Positions 56,254 to 63,572 of a stretch of DNA of 64,000 bases are shown one piece after another. Each line of letters starts with the position of its first letter. Within the stretch, counting starts at the first letter, position 1. The notes below the pieces were generated by a model, which was not told where the DNA came from, did no database searches, and was given only the letters and a program-made list of their open reading frames with translations. The DNA is from DASWTL01 sp035575925. Lineage in GTDB: Bacteria; Bacteroidota; Bacteroidia; Sphingobacteriales; Sphingobacteriaceae. A program made the position numbers and the translations under genes. Location of the stretch: the NCBI GenBank assembly GCA_035575925.1, contig DATLXK010000063.1, forward strand, positions 54,225-118,224, in the 5' to 3' direction.

Positions 56254-57645
56254 ATGAAGAAGTATTTTATAGTAATATGCTGCTTATTCTGTAATATTCC
56301 AGTTTTTGCCAGGATCACTTTACCAGCGCTCATTGGCAATAATATGGTGCTGCAGCAACAGTCGCAGGCACCGTTATGGGGTAAAGCGAAAGCTTCATCT
56401 GCAGTAAATATCATCACCTCATGGAATAAACGCAGCTATTTAACTAATGCGGATAAAGACGGCAACTGGCGCTTAAAAATTAACACCCCGATCGCTGGCG
56501 GGCCCTATCAGATCACGATAAGCGACGGGGAAAAGATCACTTTAAAAAATATTCTGATTGGTGAGGTATGGGTATGTTCAGGTCAGTCGAATATGGGAAT
56601 GGCTCTCCGGGGCAACTCATCCCCTGTTCTTTATTCAAATGAAATCATTTTTAATGCTGATAACCCGGATCTGAGATTATTTAAAGTAGGCATGGCTACC
56701 TCCCTCACCCCTATGTCTGACTGTAAGGGGCAGTGGGATGAATCAACTTCAGTGACGGCCAGGGAATTCAGCGCCCTTGCATTCCAGTTTGGGCAAATGC
56801 TGCAAAAGAAATTAAAGGTACCTATAGGCCTTATTCAGTCTGAAGTGGGCGGTACCATGATAGAAACCTGGATGAGCGCCACCAGCCTGAAAGCTTTTCC
56901 GCAAGTTAAAATTCCTATCAACCTGGATACTATAAAAGCTCCTCATAAGGAACCGACAACTCTTTTTAACGGAAAGATAGCTCCCTTGATAAATTATGGC
57001 ATCAAAGGCGTGCTTTGGTTCCAGGGAGAATCTAACCGGCATGAGCCTGAACTGTATGCAAAGCTATTCCCGGTAATGGTAGCCGACTGGCGCAGGCAAT
57101 GGAATCAGGGAGATTTTCCGTTTTATTACGTACAAATTGCACCGTTCGGCTCTACAGACAAAACCAGGAGCGGAGTGCTTCTGCGGGAAGCCCAGTTGAA
57201 GGCGGCCGATATCATCCCAAATTCTGGTATGGCATCTGCCATGGACGTGGGAATAGAAAACGACATCCATTTTTTTGATAAAACGAAGCCTGCACAACGG
57301 CTGGCATACCTGGCCCTGGCAAAAACCTATGGAATAAAAGGAATAGCTTACTCCGGCCCGGTTTACCGGTCAATGAAAGTGGATGGAAGCAAAGCTATTT
57401 TAAGCTTTGAATTTGCAGGATATCTTACATCTTACCGAAAAACGCTTACGTTGTTTGAAATTGCGGGGGCAGATAGAAAATTTTATCCTGCCAAAGCCGA
57501 AATAAATAACGCACAGGTTATAGTTCAAAGTGAACTGGTTCAGAATCCCGTTGCAGTTAGATATGCCTGGCGTGAATGGGTTGTAGGCGAGCTTTACAAT
57601 AACGATAATCTACCTGCCTCTTCTTTCAGAACAGACAACTGGTAA
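56254..57645 (+). CDS. Sialate O-acetylesterase-like exported esterase
   Basis: A 463-residue protein with a signal peptide (residues 1-20, PVFARI). The N-terminal beta domain (LPALIGNNMVLQQQSQAPLW) is typical of the two-part SASA esterases. The catalytic part carries IGEVWVCSGQSNMGMAL (Ser nucleophile in GQSNM), IGLIQSEVGGTMIETWMS and IKGVLWFQGESNRHEPELYA. The C-terminal beta domain follows IHFFDKTKPAQRLAYLALA, with the catalytic Asp/His. Despite the family name, PUL-linked members deacetylate plant or algal glycans. It is 98 bases after the previous esterase. Confidence 0.9.
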   Translation: MKKYFIVICCLFCNIPVFARITLPALIGNNMVLQQQSQAPLWGKAKASSAVNIITSWNKRSYLTNADKDGNWRLKINTPIAGGPYQITISDGEKITLKNILIGEVWVCSGQSNMGMALRGNSSPVLYSNEIIFNADNPDLRLFKVGMATSLTPMSDCKGQWDESTSVTAREFSALAFQFGQMLQKKLKVPIGLIQSEVGGTMIETWMSATSLKAFPQVKIPINLDTIKAPHKEPTTLFNGKIAPLINYGIKGVLWFQGESNRHEPELYAKLFPVMVADWRRQWNQGDFPFYYVQIAPFGSTDKTRSGVLLREAQLKAADIIPNSGMASAMDVGIENDIHFFDKTKPAQRLAYLALAKTYGIKGIAYSGPVYRSMKVDGSKAILSFEFAGYLTSYRKTLTLFEIAGADRKFYPAKAEINNAQVIVQSELVQNPVAVRYAWREWVVGELYNNDNLPASSFRTDNW

Positions 57646-57656
57646 TTATTTAAGCC

Positions 57657-58508
57657 ATGAAAAAAACATTGTTTTTAAATGCTTTCCTGTTTATCGCATT
57701 AAGCTGCTTTTCACAGACGGAGGTAATTAAGCTTTGGCCGGGTGAAGTGCCCGGTGAAGCGGAGCCAAAACATGAGCCGGTTCTGTACGTCGCAAAAAAC
57801 ACCGGAAATAATATCAGGCGTATCACCAATATTACTGATCCGCAACTTACACTATATAAACCCACTAAAAATGCGAATGGTGCAGCTATTATTATCAGTC
57901 CGGGAGGTGGTAATAAATACCTGGCGATTAACATAGAAGGCCATGAGGTTGCTGCTTATTTCGCAGCAAGAGGATACACTGCATTTGTTCTTGAGTACCG
58001 GGTACCATTAAATCCTCAGGGTGCGTTCCAGGATATACAACGTGCCGTACGTATAATGCGCAGCAGGGCCGGTCAATGGAACCTGAAGATCAATAAGATT
58101 GGTGTAATGGGGTTTTCTGCCGGAGGGATTCTTTCAGCACGAATTACAACCGGATTCAAAAACAGTTCGTACCCGGCAATTGATAAAGCTGATTCCCTTT
58201 CTGCCAGACCTGATTTTGCCCTGCTTATCTACCCCGGATCATTAAGCACCAGTGATAAAACACTTATTCCTGAACTAAAACCTACTGAAGAAACCCCGCC
58301 TGTATTTATTTTTTCAACCGGCGACGACCCCATTAATATCCCGTTTACTCTGGGAATTGCTTTAAGAGAACTGAAACTGCCTTTTGAGTTTCATGTTGTC
58401 CCCGAAGGCGGTCATGGATATGGTTTACGCAAAGGAAATCCTGCAGCAGAAGCCTGGTCTTCACTGGCCACGCACTGGTTACGAAAAAACATTTTACATT
58501 TGGAATAA
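57657..58508 (+). CDS. Alpha/beta-hydrolase, acetyl(xylan)esterase-like
   Basis: A 283-residue exported protein (signal residues 4-18, SCFSQT). The BD-FAE/esterase-lipase fold is visible: GAAIIISPGGGNKYLAI is the oxyanion strand, IGVMGFSAGGILSARI holds the nucleophile elbow GFSAG, IFSTGDDPINIPF the acid, and VPEGGHGYGLR the histidine. The early WPGEVPGEAEPKHEP motif is common in PUL-associated acetyl-xylan esterases. It starts 11 bases after the preceding esterase and is probably co-transcribed with it. Confidence 0.88.
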   Translation: MKKTLFLNAFLFIALSCFSQTEVIKLWPGEVPGEAEPKHEPVLYVAKNTGNNIRRITNITDPQLTLYKPTKNANGAAIIISPGGGNKYLAINIEGHEVAAYFAARGYTAFVLEYRVPLNPQGAFQDIQRAVRIMRSRAGQWNLKINKIGVMGFSAGGILSARITTGFKNSSYPAIDKADSLSARPDFALLIYPGSLSTSDKTLIPELKPTEETPPVFIFSTGDDPINIPFTLGIALRELKLPFEFHVVPEGGHGYGLRKGNPAAEAWSSLATHWLRKNILHLE

Positions 58509-58587
58509 TTATCAGGTGCAACCAATTGATCAGGGTGGATATAGAGTATTCATTTTGGCGAATAAAAAACGATTAAAAATTAATAAT

Positions 58588-59400
58588 ATGAGCGAATTCT
58601 CTTTAGAAGGTAAAGTAATTATAGTAACCGGGGGTACAGGTATACTCGGAAACTCATTTATAAATGCAATAGCGGAGGCCGGCGGAATAGTAGGTATACT
58701 CGGCAGGAATAAGCAAGTAGCAGAGCAGCGTGCCGATGTCATAAACAATAATGGAGGTAAAGCAATAGCCCTGATCGCAGATGTAATGAATGAAGAGCAG
58801 CTTGTAGCTGCAAAAAACCGAATATGGGATGAATTTGGAAGGATAGACGGGTTGGTTAACGGTGCCGGAGGTAATATGCCGGGCGGAGTTTTAATGCCGG
58901 GAGCCGATATATTTAAAATGAGTATGGACGGAATGCGTCAGGTTCTGGATCTGAATCTTTGGGGCACACTTATTCCTTCTCAGATTTTTGGAGAAGCAAT
59001 GGTACAAACCGGTAAAGGAAGTATTGTAAATATTTCATCCATGGCTTCACAACGTGTAATAACCCGTGTGTTGGGTTACAGCATGGGTAAATCAGCTGTA
59101 GACTGTTATACCAAATGGTTTGCCGTCGAACTGGCTAACCGCTACGGTGATGCAATCAGGATGAACGCCATAGCCCCGGGCTTTTTTCTTACTGAGCAAA
59201 ACCGGACGCTTCTCACCCAGCCAGACGGAAGCTATACGGAACGTGGTAACCTGGTAGTTAAACAAACTCCCTTTAAACGTTTTGGCGATGCCGATGAGCT
59301 TAAGGGAGCTTTAGTGTGGCTGTTAAGCGATGCTTCTAAATTTGTATCAGGTACTATAGTGAATGTGGATGGTGGATTTGCCAGCTTTGGAGGAGTCTAA
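58588..59400 (+). CDS. SDR-family oxidoreductase, probable D-mannonate oxidoreductase
   Basis: I take ATG 58588 (270 residues: MSEFSLEGKVIIVTGGTGIL); the longer frame from 58384 overlaps the esterase gene and adds no conserved sequence. SDR features: TGGTGILG cofactor loop, NGAGGNMPGG, the catalytic Ser in SIVNISSMAS, the YSMGKSAVDCYTKW motif with the YxxxK pair, and NAIAPGFFLTEQN. SDRs of this branch reduce D-fructuronate to D-mannonate (UxuB role in Gram-positives and Bacteroidota). The presence of uxuA in the same locus supports that, although other keto-sugar substrates are possible. Confidence 0.8.
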   Translation: MSEFSLEGKVIIVTGGTGILGNSFINAIAEAGGIVGILGRNKQVAEQRADVINNNGGKAIALIADVMNEEQLVAAKNRIWDEFGRIDGLVNGAGGNMPGGVLMPGADIFKMSMDGMRQVLDLNLWGTLIPSQIFGEAMVQTGKGSIVNISSMASQRVITRVLGYSMGKSAVDCYTKWFAVELANRYGDAIRMNAIAPGFFLTEQNRTLLTQPDGSYTERGNLVVKQTPFKRFGDADELKGALVWLLSDASKFVSGTIVNVDGGFASFGGV

Positions 59401-59602
59401 AACAATATTAAATGTTTAACGATGTGAATATATATGGAGGTCACGCTAAAGGCACCCAAAGCCTTCCCGAATGATGTTCAGGCAGGCTATGTTCAATTTA
59501 GGTCTTTGGGAATCTCAGGCTGGGAATTCTGAAATCAACCATTTAATTTTCAAATTAAATACGTTACATTTAAAAAAATTTAACCCCTGTTAATTAATTA
59601 GG
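59401..59602. other. Intergenic gap before the NAGPA-type lipoprotein
   Basis: About 200 bases. TACATTTA (59565-59572) is one mismatch from the -7 consensus and is placed 31 bases before the next ATG, so the lipoprotein gene may have its own promoter. No terminator was seen after the SDR gene. Confidence 0.4.
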
Positions 59603-60541
59603 ATGAACATACAAACCAGTTTTCGTCGGAATTTTATAATTCCAGCACTTTATATATTGCTGACTGTACAAGCCTGCAGTAAAAAGGCAGATACTCCTGT
59701 ACCTGTTGTTGTTAATCCCCCGGCAAAAGTTGTTACCATCAGGAGTCCGTTAACTAAAAAAATTACAGATCAAACTACTTTAATTACAACATTCCAATCA
59801 GATACACTTATACAAATTGCCCAGGGGCTATCTCAAACAGTAATAACCTATCTGAACAGTGAAAGTAAACCCATGAAGGTTTTTATTCTGGAAGTAGATT
59901 TAAATATCCCTACTCTTCGCTTAAAGGCCGGTACGCCTAATAACAAACCGGCTTTTACAAAGCAGATAATGTCAGAGATTGCCAGAGCACAGGATACTGT
60001 GGGAAATCGGGTGCTTGCGGCCTTAAATGGCGATTTTTATGAAGTTGCTACCGGGATTCCATCCAGTGCACTCTATAAGGGTGGAGTGGCTGTAAAACCT
60101 GAATTTTGTAATTTGTGCACATTCTTAGCCATTGACGATCAGAACAAAGCATTAATACTAAGTAAAGACAGGACATTTACACCCTCCAAAATAAGAGAGG
60201 CTATTGGTGGATTCCATTGGTTGATCAAAAACTCCCAAAAAGTAGTTAACGGCGATTTGTCTATCCATCCCCGTACAGCTGCCGGTGTTACAGCTAGTAA
60301 TATGGTTTATTTTGTCCTTGCAGATGGCAGACAGCCTGCTTACTCGAATGGAATGTCGTTCAGCCAGTTATCTGATCTATATTTTGCGCTGGGAGTTAAA
60401 GACGCTATAAACTTGGATGGAGGCGGATCCAGCACATTGGTTGTTAAAGAAAATTCCAGCTGGATTGTTAAAAATAAACCATCGGATGGCTTTCAAAGAG
60501 CCGTTGCAAATGGCTGGACCATTGTTGATGTGAATAAGTAA
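59603..60541 (+). CDS. Phosphodiester glycosidase-family (NAGPA domain) lipoprotein
   Basis: A 312-residue lipoprotein (LLTVQAC, Cys25). After a variable 80 residues, the NAGPA-type domain is recognised from VLAALNGDFYEVATGIPSSA, the SIHPRTAAGVTASNMVYFVL stretch and DAINLDGGGSSTLVVKEN, ending FQRAVANGWTIVDVNK. The family includes the mammalian uncovering enzyme that removes GlcNAc from phosphodiesters and bacterial exopolysaccharide proteins. The role here, probably on a cell-surface or environmental glycan, is open. It is the last gene of the carbohydrate region. Confidence 0.9.
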   Translation: MNIQTSFRRNFIIPALYILLTVQACSKKADTPVPVVVNPPAKVVTIRSPLTKKITDQTTLITTFQSDTLIQIAQGLSQTVITYLNSESKPMKVFILEVDLNIPTLRLKAGTPNNKPAFTKQIMSEIARAQDTVGNRVLAALNGDFYEVATGIPSSALYKGGVAVKPEFCNLCTFLAIDDQNKALILSKDRTFTPSKIREAIGGFHWLIKNSQKVVNGDLSIHPRTAAGVTASNMVYFVLADGRQPAYSNGMSFSQLSDLYFALGVKDAINLDGGGSSTLVVKENSSWIVKNKPSDGFQRAVANGWTIVDVNK

Positions 60542-61046
60542 AACTATCGGGTTACTGGGGAAACGTATTCGGCATCGCTTAAGAAAAGAAACAATCCTGC
60601 CATAGTCCTTCCATTCTCTTTTCAATACGTGGATTGAATTCGATCTCTTAACGTGCGTACACTCCATTTTTAGAGTTTGCATATTTCGATGTAAAACTCT
60701 CGCTTTGTACCTTGGTGGTGAGGACACCAACAAGGGGATAAAATACAAAAGAACTTTTATGGGAACCGATATTGCTTAAGGCTAAAAGCATGACAGAATA
60801 GGTGAGGATGGGTTTAAGGCAGGATTTTGCGACCTTTGGTAAAAACTTAGGAAGATGTAGTGCCTTTTTCCTATTTTAATGTGTATCTACCTAAGAAGAT
60901 TAAAGGCACATTTCAGAATTTTCCACATACATAAACCGGTTTAAATCATAGAGTTAGTAATTAATCTAGTATCTAGATACAATACACTAACACATTGTGG
61001 AAAACTCTCGTTCAATACGGTGGTAGTAACTAATAGCTTTGAAATT
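60542..61046. other. Long non-coding stretch with a diverged repeat
   Basis: About 500 bases without a supported gene. It contains the first copy of the repeat described separately and marks the change from the carbohydrate region to accessory DNA. Confidence 0.5.
60693..60767 (+). repeat. Diverged direct repeat, copy 1
   Basis: Begins AAAACTCTCG, then GGTGGT, ACCAA, ATACAA and TTTTATGGGA in order. The same series appears in copy 2 at 61001-61137, which holds about 65 extra bases between GGTGGT and ACCAA. The nature of the element is unknown. Confidence 0.5.
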
Positions 61047-61137
61047 AAATCAGCGGCGGCTGATTAAGTGAAACAGCATTCGGCAAAAATGCTGGTAACC
61101 AAAGCAAAACATAATACAAGCAAGTTTTATGGAAGCT
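61001..61137 (+). repeat. Diverged direct repeat, copy 2
   Basis: AAAACTCTCG (61001-61010), GGTGGT, ACCAAAGC, ATACAAGC and TTTTATGGAAGC in the same order as copy 1. The insertion relative to copy 1 carries two hairpins (61048-61065 and 61074-61094). Confidence 0.5.
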
Positions 61138-61176
61138 TGAAAGACCTAGGAACGGCAAATTCTTAGGTCTTTTTTA
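61048..61176 (+). ncRNA. Candidate structured small RNA
   Basis: Three hairpins in a row: AATCAGC/GCTGATT with a GGCG loop (61048-61065), CAGCATT/AATGCTG (61074-61094), and a 12-bp terminator stem at 61141-61171 followed by a T-run. TAGCTTTG at 61034-61041 is an exact -7 element that would place the 5' end at the first hairpin, but no -33 TTTG is at the right distance. There is no open frame to explain the terminator. Confidence 0.45.
61141..61176 (+). terminator. Strong intrinsic terminator
   Basis: AAGACCTAGGAA pairs with TTCTTAGGTCTT (one G-U pair) around a 7-base loop, followed by a six-T run. No gene ends upstream within 550 bases. Confidence 0.85.
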
Positions 61177-61272
61177 TTAAGTTTCTTTTTCAAAGTTAAC
61201 AAGTAAAATTTTCTTAAAAACAAAAGTTATCAACTCAATTGGGAAATTAGAGTGTAAATCTTTGTCACAATA

Positions 61273-61288
61273 GTATATACGTATATAC
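61273..61288. promoter_or_regulatory. Perfect 16-bp palindrome 3' of the RHH-like gene
   Basis: GTATATACGTATATAC is fully self-complementary and lies one base past the stop codon of the RHH-like gene. The related site GTATATACATATATAC lies upstream of the same gene. Confidence 0.55.
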
Positions 61289-61289
61289 G

Positions 61290-61520
61290 CTATGAAAAAT
61301 CTCTTAGTAGCTTTCTTAAGGAAATTTCAATTAAATCCTTAACGGTTGTCTCTTCCTCTACAGCTCTAAGCTTCACCTTTTTCATAAGTTCTTTATTTAT
61401 CCATAACATATAACTGACTTCTCCATCACGCTTATTAATAATCCTGCTATTCCCTTTTGCCTCTACAATATTCTTTATCGCATCTTGCACTTCTTTCTTC
61501 TTATCTTCATTATCTATCAT
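61290..61520 (-). CDS. Small ribbon-helix-helix-like protein
   Basis: 76 residues from ATG 61520 (MIDNEDKKKEVQDAI). The C-terminal half reads SYMLWINKELMKKVKLRAVE and TVKDLIEISLRKLLRD, the pattern of a ribbon-helix-helix DNA-binding domain (short strand, then two amphipathic helices), as in ParG/CopG/antitoxin proteins. A longer frame from 61553 crosses the upstream palindrome and is less likely. No toxin partner is adjacent. Palindromic GTATATAC sites on both sides of the gene suggest that it binds them itself. Confidence 0.6.
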   Translation of the reverse strand: MIDNEDKKKEVQDAIKNIVEAKGNSRIINKRDGEVSYMLWINKELMKKVKLRAVEEETTVKDLIEISLRKLLRDFS

Positions 61521-61535
61521 GGTAAATTTTATAAC

Positions 61536-61551
61536 GTATATACATATATAC
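61536..61551. promoter_or_regulatory. Near-palindrome upstream of the RHH-like gene
   Basis: GTATATACATATATAC, 16 bases before the ATG, differs at one base from the perfect palindrome past the stop codon at 61273-61288. It is in the position expected for an autoregulatory operator. Confidence 0.55.
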
Positions 61552-61603
61552 AAAAAATTATGTTGAAATCTAAAGATAGTTTAGGTTTTCTGAAAACTTC
61601 CCA

Positions 61604-61753
61604 ATGCTGTCGCACGCGTGTCGCGTGTGCATATAACCATATACATCATTCTTATCCACCATTATAAGTAATCAATTTTTATTAATCCCATTCCTCCCGA
61701 ATAATCTATAGCACTTGAGTATTTCCAATACCATGCTTCAGATACAAAACCTG
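61604..61753. repeat. 150-bp direct repeat, copy 1 (RAYT 3' end plus REP-like palindrome)
   Basis: Matches 61870-62019 with three mismatches in 150 bases. It contains the palindromic GCACGCGTGTCGCGTGTGC core (61611-61629) and the end of a transposase reading frame on the minus strand. Confidence 0.9.
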
Positions 61754-61805
61754 CTGTTACGGGATTTAGATGCAGATACTCTGCTCTATTACTTCTAAAC
61801 TCCAT
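61662..61805 (-). pseudogene. REP-associated tyrosine transposase (RAYT), C-terminal remnant 1
   Basis: 47 residues remain, ending at TAA 61662. EYLHLNPVTAGFVSEAWYWK and YSSAIDYSGGMGLIKIDYL match the C-terminal end of Y1-type RAYT transposases (typical form NPVKAGLV...YSSARDY). The HUH motif, catalytic tyrosine and most of the protein are missing, and the sequence upstream is degraded. The remaining fragment lies next to its REP-like palindrome. Confidence 0.8.
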
Positions 61806-61869
61806 AATTATGAGTGGTCAGTTAATATTAAATGGTCTAGGACTTCTATATCAAATAATTTACCTCCCC

Positions 61870-62019
61870 ATGCTGTCGCACGCGTGTCGCGTGTGCATAT
61901 AATCATATACATCATTCTTATCCACCATTATAAGTAATCAATTTTTATTAATCCCATTCCTCCCGAATAATTTATAGCACTTGAGTATTTCAAATACCAT
62001 GCTTCAGATACAAAACCTG
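61870..62019. repeat. 150-bp direct repeat, copy 2 (RAYT 3' end plus REP-like palindrome)
   Basis: Second copy, 266 bases downstream of the first, same orientation. Differences from copy 1: one in the AACCATATA block, one in AATCTATAG, one in TTTCCAATA. Confidence 0.9.
61928..62018 (-). pseudogene. RAYT transposase, C-terminal remnant 2
   Basis: About 29 codons (GFVSEAWYLKYSSAINYSGG and on to the same TAA) with a break at the repeat boundary. It is a duplicate of remnant 1 with two amino-acid changes. Confidence 0.75.
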
Positions 62020-62040
62020 ACAAAATTTGCTAAGGATAAT

Positions 62041-62096
62041 ATCATATCACAATCGAATATTACCGTATCATATCGTATCATATTTAATTATCTTTG
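62041..62096 (+). promoter_or_regulatory. Tandem CGTATCATAT repeats and -7-like element before fic
   Basis: CGTATCATAT occurs twice head to tail (62064-62083) and a related ATCATATCAC is at 62041-62050. TATCTTTG (62089-62096) is an exact -7 element only five bases before the ATG, which would imply a nearly leaderless transcript; no -33 element is at the right spacing. Related GTATC repeats follow the gene (63156-63200). Confidence 0.45.
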
Positions 62097-62100
62097 ATTG

Positions 62101-63141
62101 ATGAAAGACAGCGTTCACACATTTCAAATAACACTTAATTGGCATTTAATGGCTTTAATTAGCCATATAGACCGTTTTGATGCTTCCTGGAATTCGATTG
62201 AAAAGCGGGAGGGGCAAAGCTTAAAACAACTGAAATCTATCGCAACGGTAAGAAGTATTGGTGCTTCGACCAGAATTGAAGGATCAAAAATGAGTGATGA
62301 AGAAATTGATGTGCTTTTAAAAGATATTGATATTACTAAACTGGATGATAGGGATGCACAGGAAGCTGTCGGGTATTTTAATGTGATGGATTTAATTTCC
62401 GAATCTTATAAGGACATTAATATAACAGAAAATGATTTAAAAAATTTGCATAATATTCTTCTAAAATATGGTGAAAAGGATGAGTGGCATAGGGGCGATT
62501 ACAAAAAACATAGTAATGCAGTTGAAGCTACCTTACCGAATGGACAAAAACAATTAATTTTTCAGACTACACCTCCGGGATTTGCTACAGAGGATGCTAT
62601 GAGAAATTTAATCAACTGGTATGCTACTGATAACACTACCCACCCGTTGGTAAAATGCGCCCTGTTTGCTTACGATTTTGTTAGCATACACCCATTTCAA
62701 GATGGCAATGGTAGGTTGAGCAGGCTGTTATCAACTTTGTTATTATTAAAGCATGGATATAGCTGGATTCATTATGTAAGCCTTGAACATGAGATAGAAA
62801 ATCGAAAAGCAGAATATTACCAGGAGTTGAGAAAATGTCAATCACAAAGGCCCAACGAAGATGTAACTACATGGGTGCTATTTTTTTTCGATGCTTTAAA
62901 AAACATTCAGGAGCAGTTATTGCAAAAACTTTTGATACAGGGAACTCAATCGCAGTTATCACCACGAGAAAAATCTATACTTATATTTATTGGAGATCAT
63001 GCAGGTAGTAAGTCTGGGGAAATCGCCAAAAAATTAGCTATCCCTAATCCTACAGTGAAACGGATATTGAGTGAGTTAATGGCAAAAAATCTAATCGAAA
63101 AACATGGTTTAGGTGCCGGCACAAATTATTCTCTAAAATAA
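62101..63141 (+). CDS. Fic-family protein (probable AMP transferase) with C-terminal winged helix
   Basis: 346 residues from ATG 62101 (a TTG one codon earlier is possible). The N-terminal helical domain carries STRIEGSK, matching the inhibitory motif [S/T]xxxE[G/N] with Glu60. The Fic core has FVSIHPFQDGNGRLSRLLS, with catalytic His197 in the intact HPFxDGNGRxxR motif. A C-terminal winged-helix part ends the protein (SPREKSILIFIGDHAG; GEIAKKLAIPNPTVKRILSE). Such proteins AMPylate targets when inhibition is relieved, and the DNA-binding tail may regulate the gene itself. It stands alone between transposase remnants and a tRNA. Confidence 0.93.
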   Translation: MKDSVHTFQITLNWHLMALISHIDRFDASWNSIEKREGQSLKQLKSIATVRSIGASTRIEGSKMSDEEIDVLLKDIDITKLDDRDAQEAVGYFNVMDLISESYKDINITENDLKNLHNILLKYGEKDEWHRGDYKKHSNAVEATLPNGQKQLIFQTTPPGFATEDAMRNLINWYATDNTTHPLVKCALFAYDFVSIHPFQDGNGRLSRLLSTLLLLKHGYSWIHYVSLEHEIENRKAEYYQELRKCQSQRPNEDVTTWVLFFFDALKNIQEQLLQKLLIQGTQSQLSPREKSILIFIGDHAGSKSGEIAKKLAIPNPTVKRILSELMAKNLIEKHGLGAGTNYSLK

Positions 63142-63155
63142 ACGCATAATTTTAA

Positions 63156-63200
63156 CGTATCACCATCGTATATTTCAGTATCAAATCGTATCGTTATCGG
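63156..63200. repeat. GTATC-type repeats after fic
   Basis: CGTATCA (63156-63162), ATCGTATA (63165-63172), GTATCAAATCGTATCG (63178-63193) and TTATCGG lie in 45 bases after the fic stop. They resemble the CGTATCATAT repeats before the gene. Confidence 0.5.
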
Positions 63201-63302
63201 ATTTTACTTTAGATTATAATGGTTCATCGTAGCAATGATAGGTTAATAGCATTTAGGTGTATTAATGAAACGATGCGGGTTTTCTGCAAATTTCCTGCAA
63301 AT

Positions 63303-63332
63303 AAAAAAAACCCACCTCTCCAGAGGTGGGTT
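63303..63332 (-). terminator. Intrinsic terminator of tRNA-Asn
   Basis: Stem AACCCACCTCT/AGAGGTGGGTT with a 2-base loop, followed on the minus strand by a T-run. It is 19 bases past the tRNA 3' end. Confidence 0.85.
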
Positions 63333-63350
63333 AAATCATTGATTTTCAGG

Positions 63351-63424
63351 CTCCCGAGACTGGGCTCGAACCAGTGACCCTCTGATTAACAGTCAGATGC
63401 TCTAACCAGCTGAGCTACTCGGGA
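63351..63424 (-). tRNA. tRNA-Asn (anticodon GUU)
   Basis: A 74-nt cloverleaf on the minus strand: acceptor TCCCGAG/CTCGGGA with discriminator G, D-arm GCTC...GAGC, anticodon stem TCTGA/TCAGA with loop CTGTTAA (anticodon GTT), and T-arm with TTCGAGC. CCA is not encoded. Confidence 0.96.
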
Positions 63425-63572
63425 GTGGGTTTTAGCCTCTATTTTAGGTTCTGTACTATCTATGTACTATCAGGTGATCGGTTAATAATTTATTTTATTT
63501 TTCATTATCCATCTATCCACTATATATACTATAATAGATATATGGATATTTGTAAGTATTAATATAGATTGA

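Noticed and set aside
58384..58587. Longer N-terminus for the SDR protein
   Set aside because: It would overlap the end of the esterase gene by 125 bases and adds no SDR sequence; ATG 58588 starts directly at the family N-terminus.
60377..60748. Minus-strand frame of 123 codons across the end of the NAGPA-type gene
   Set aside because: Half of it is antisense to a conserved domain and the rest lies in the non-coding repeat region; no family resemblance.
61604..62019. Two 150-bp repeats as a CRISPR array or an insertion-sequence pair
   Set aside because: Only two copies, no short regular spacers, and the repeats end inside a transposase reading frame; a RAYT remnant explains them better.
63351..63424. 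tRNA-Asn as an integration (att) site
   Set aside because: No second copy of the tRNA 3' end was seen within the window and no integrase gene is present, so integration here cannot be supported.
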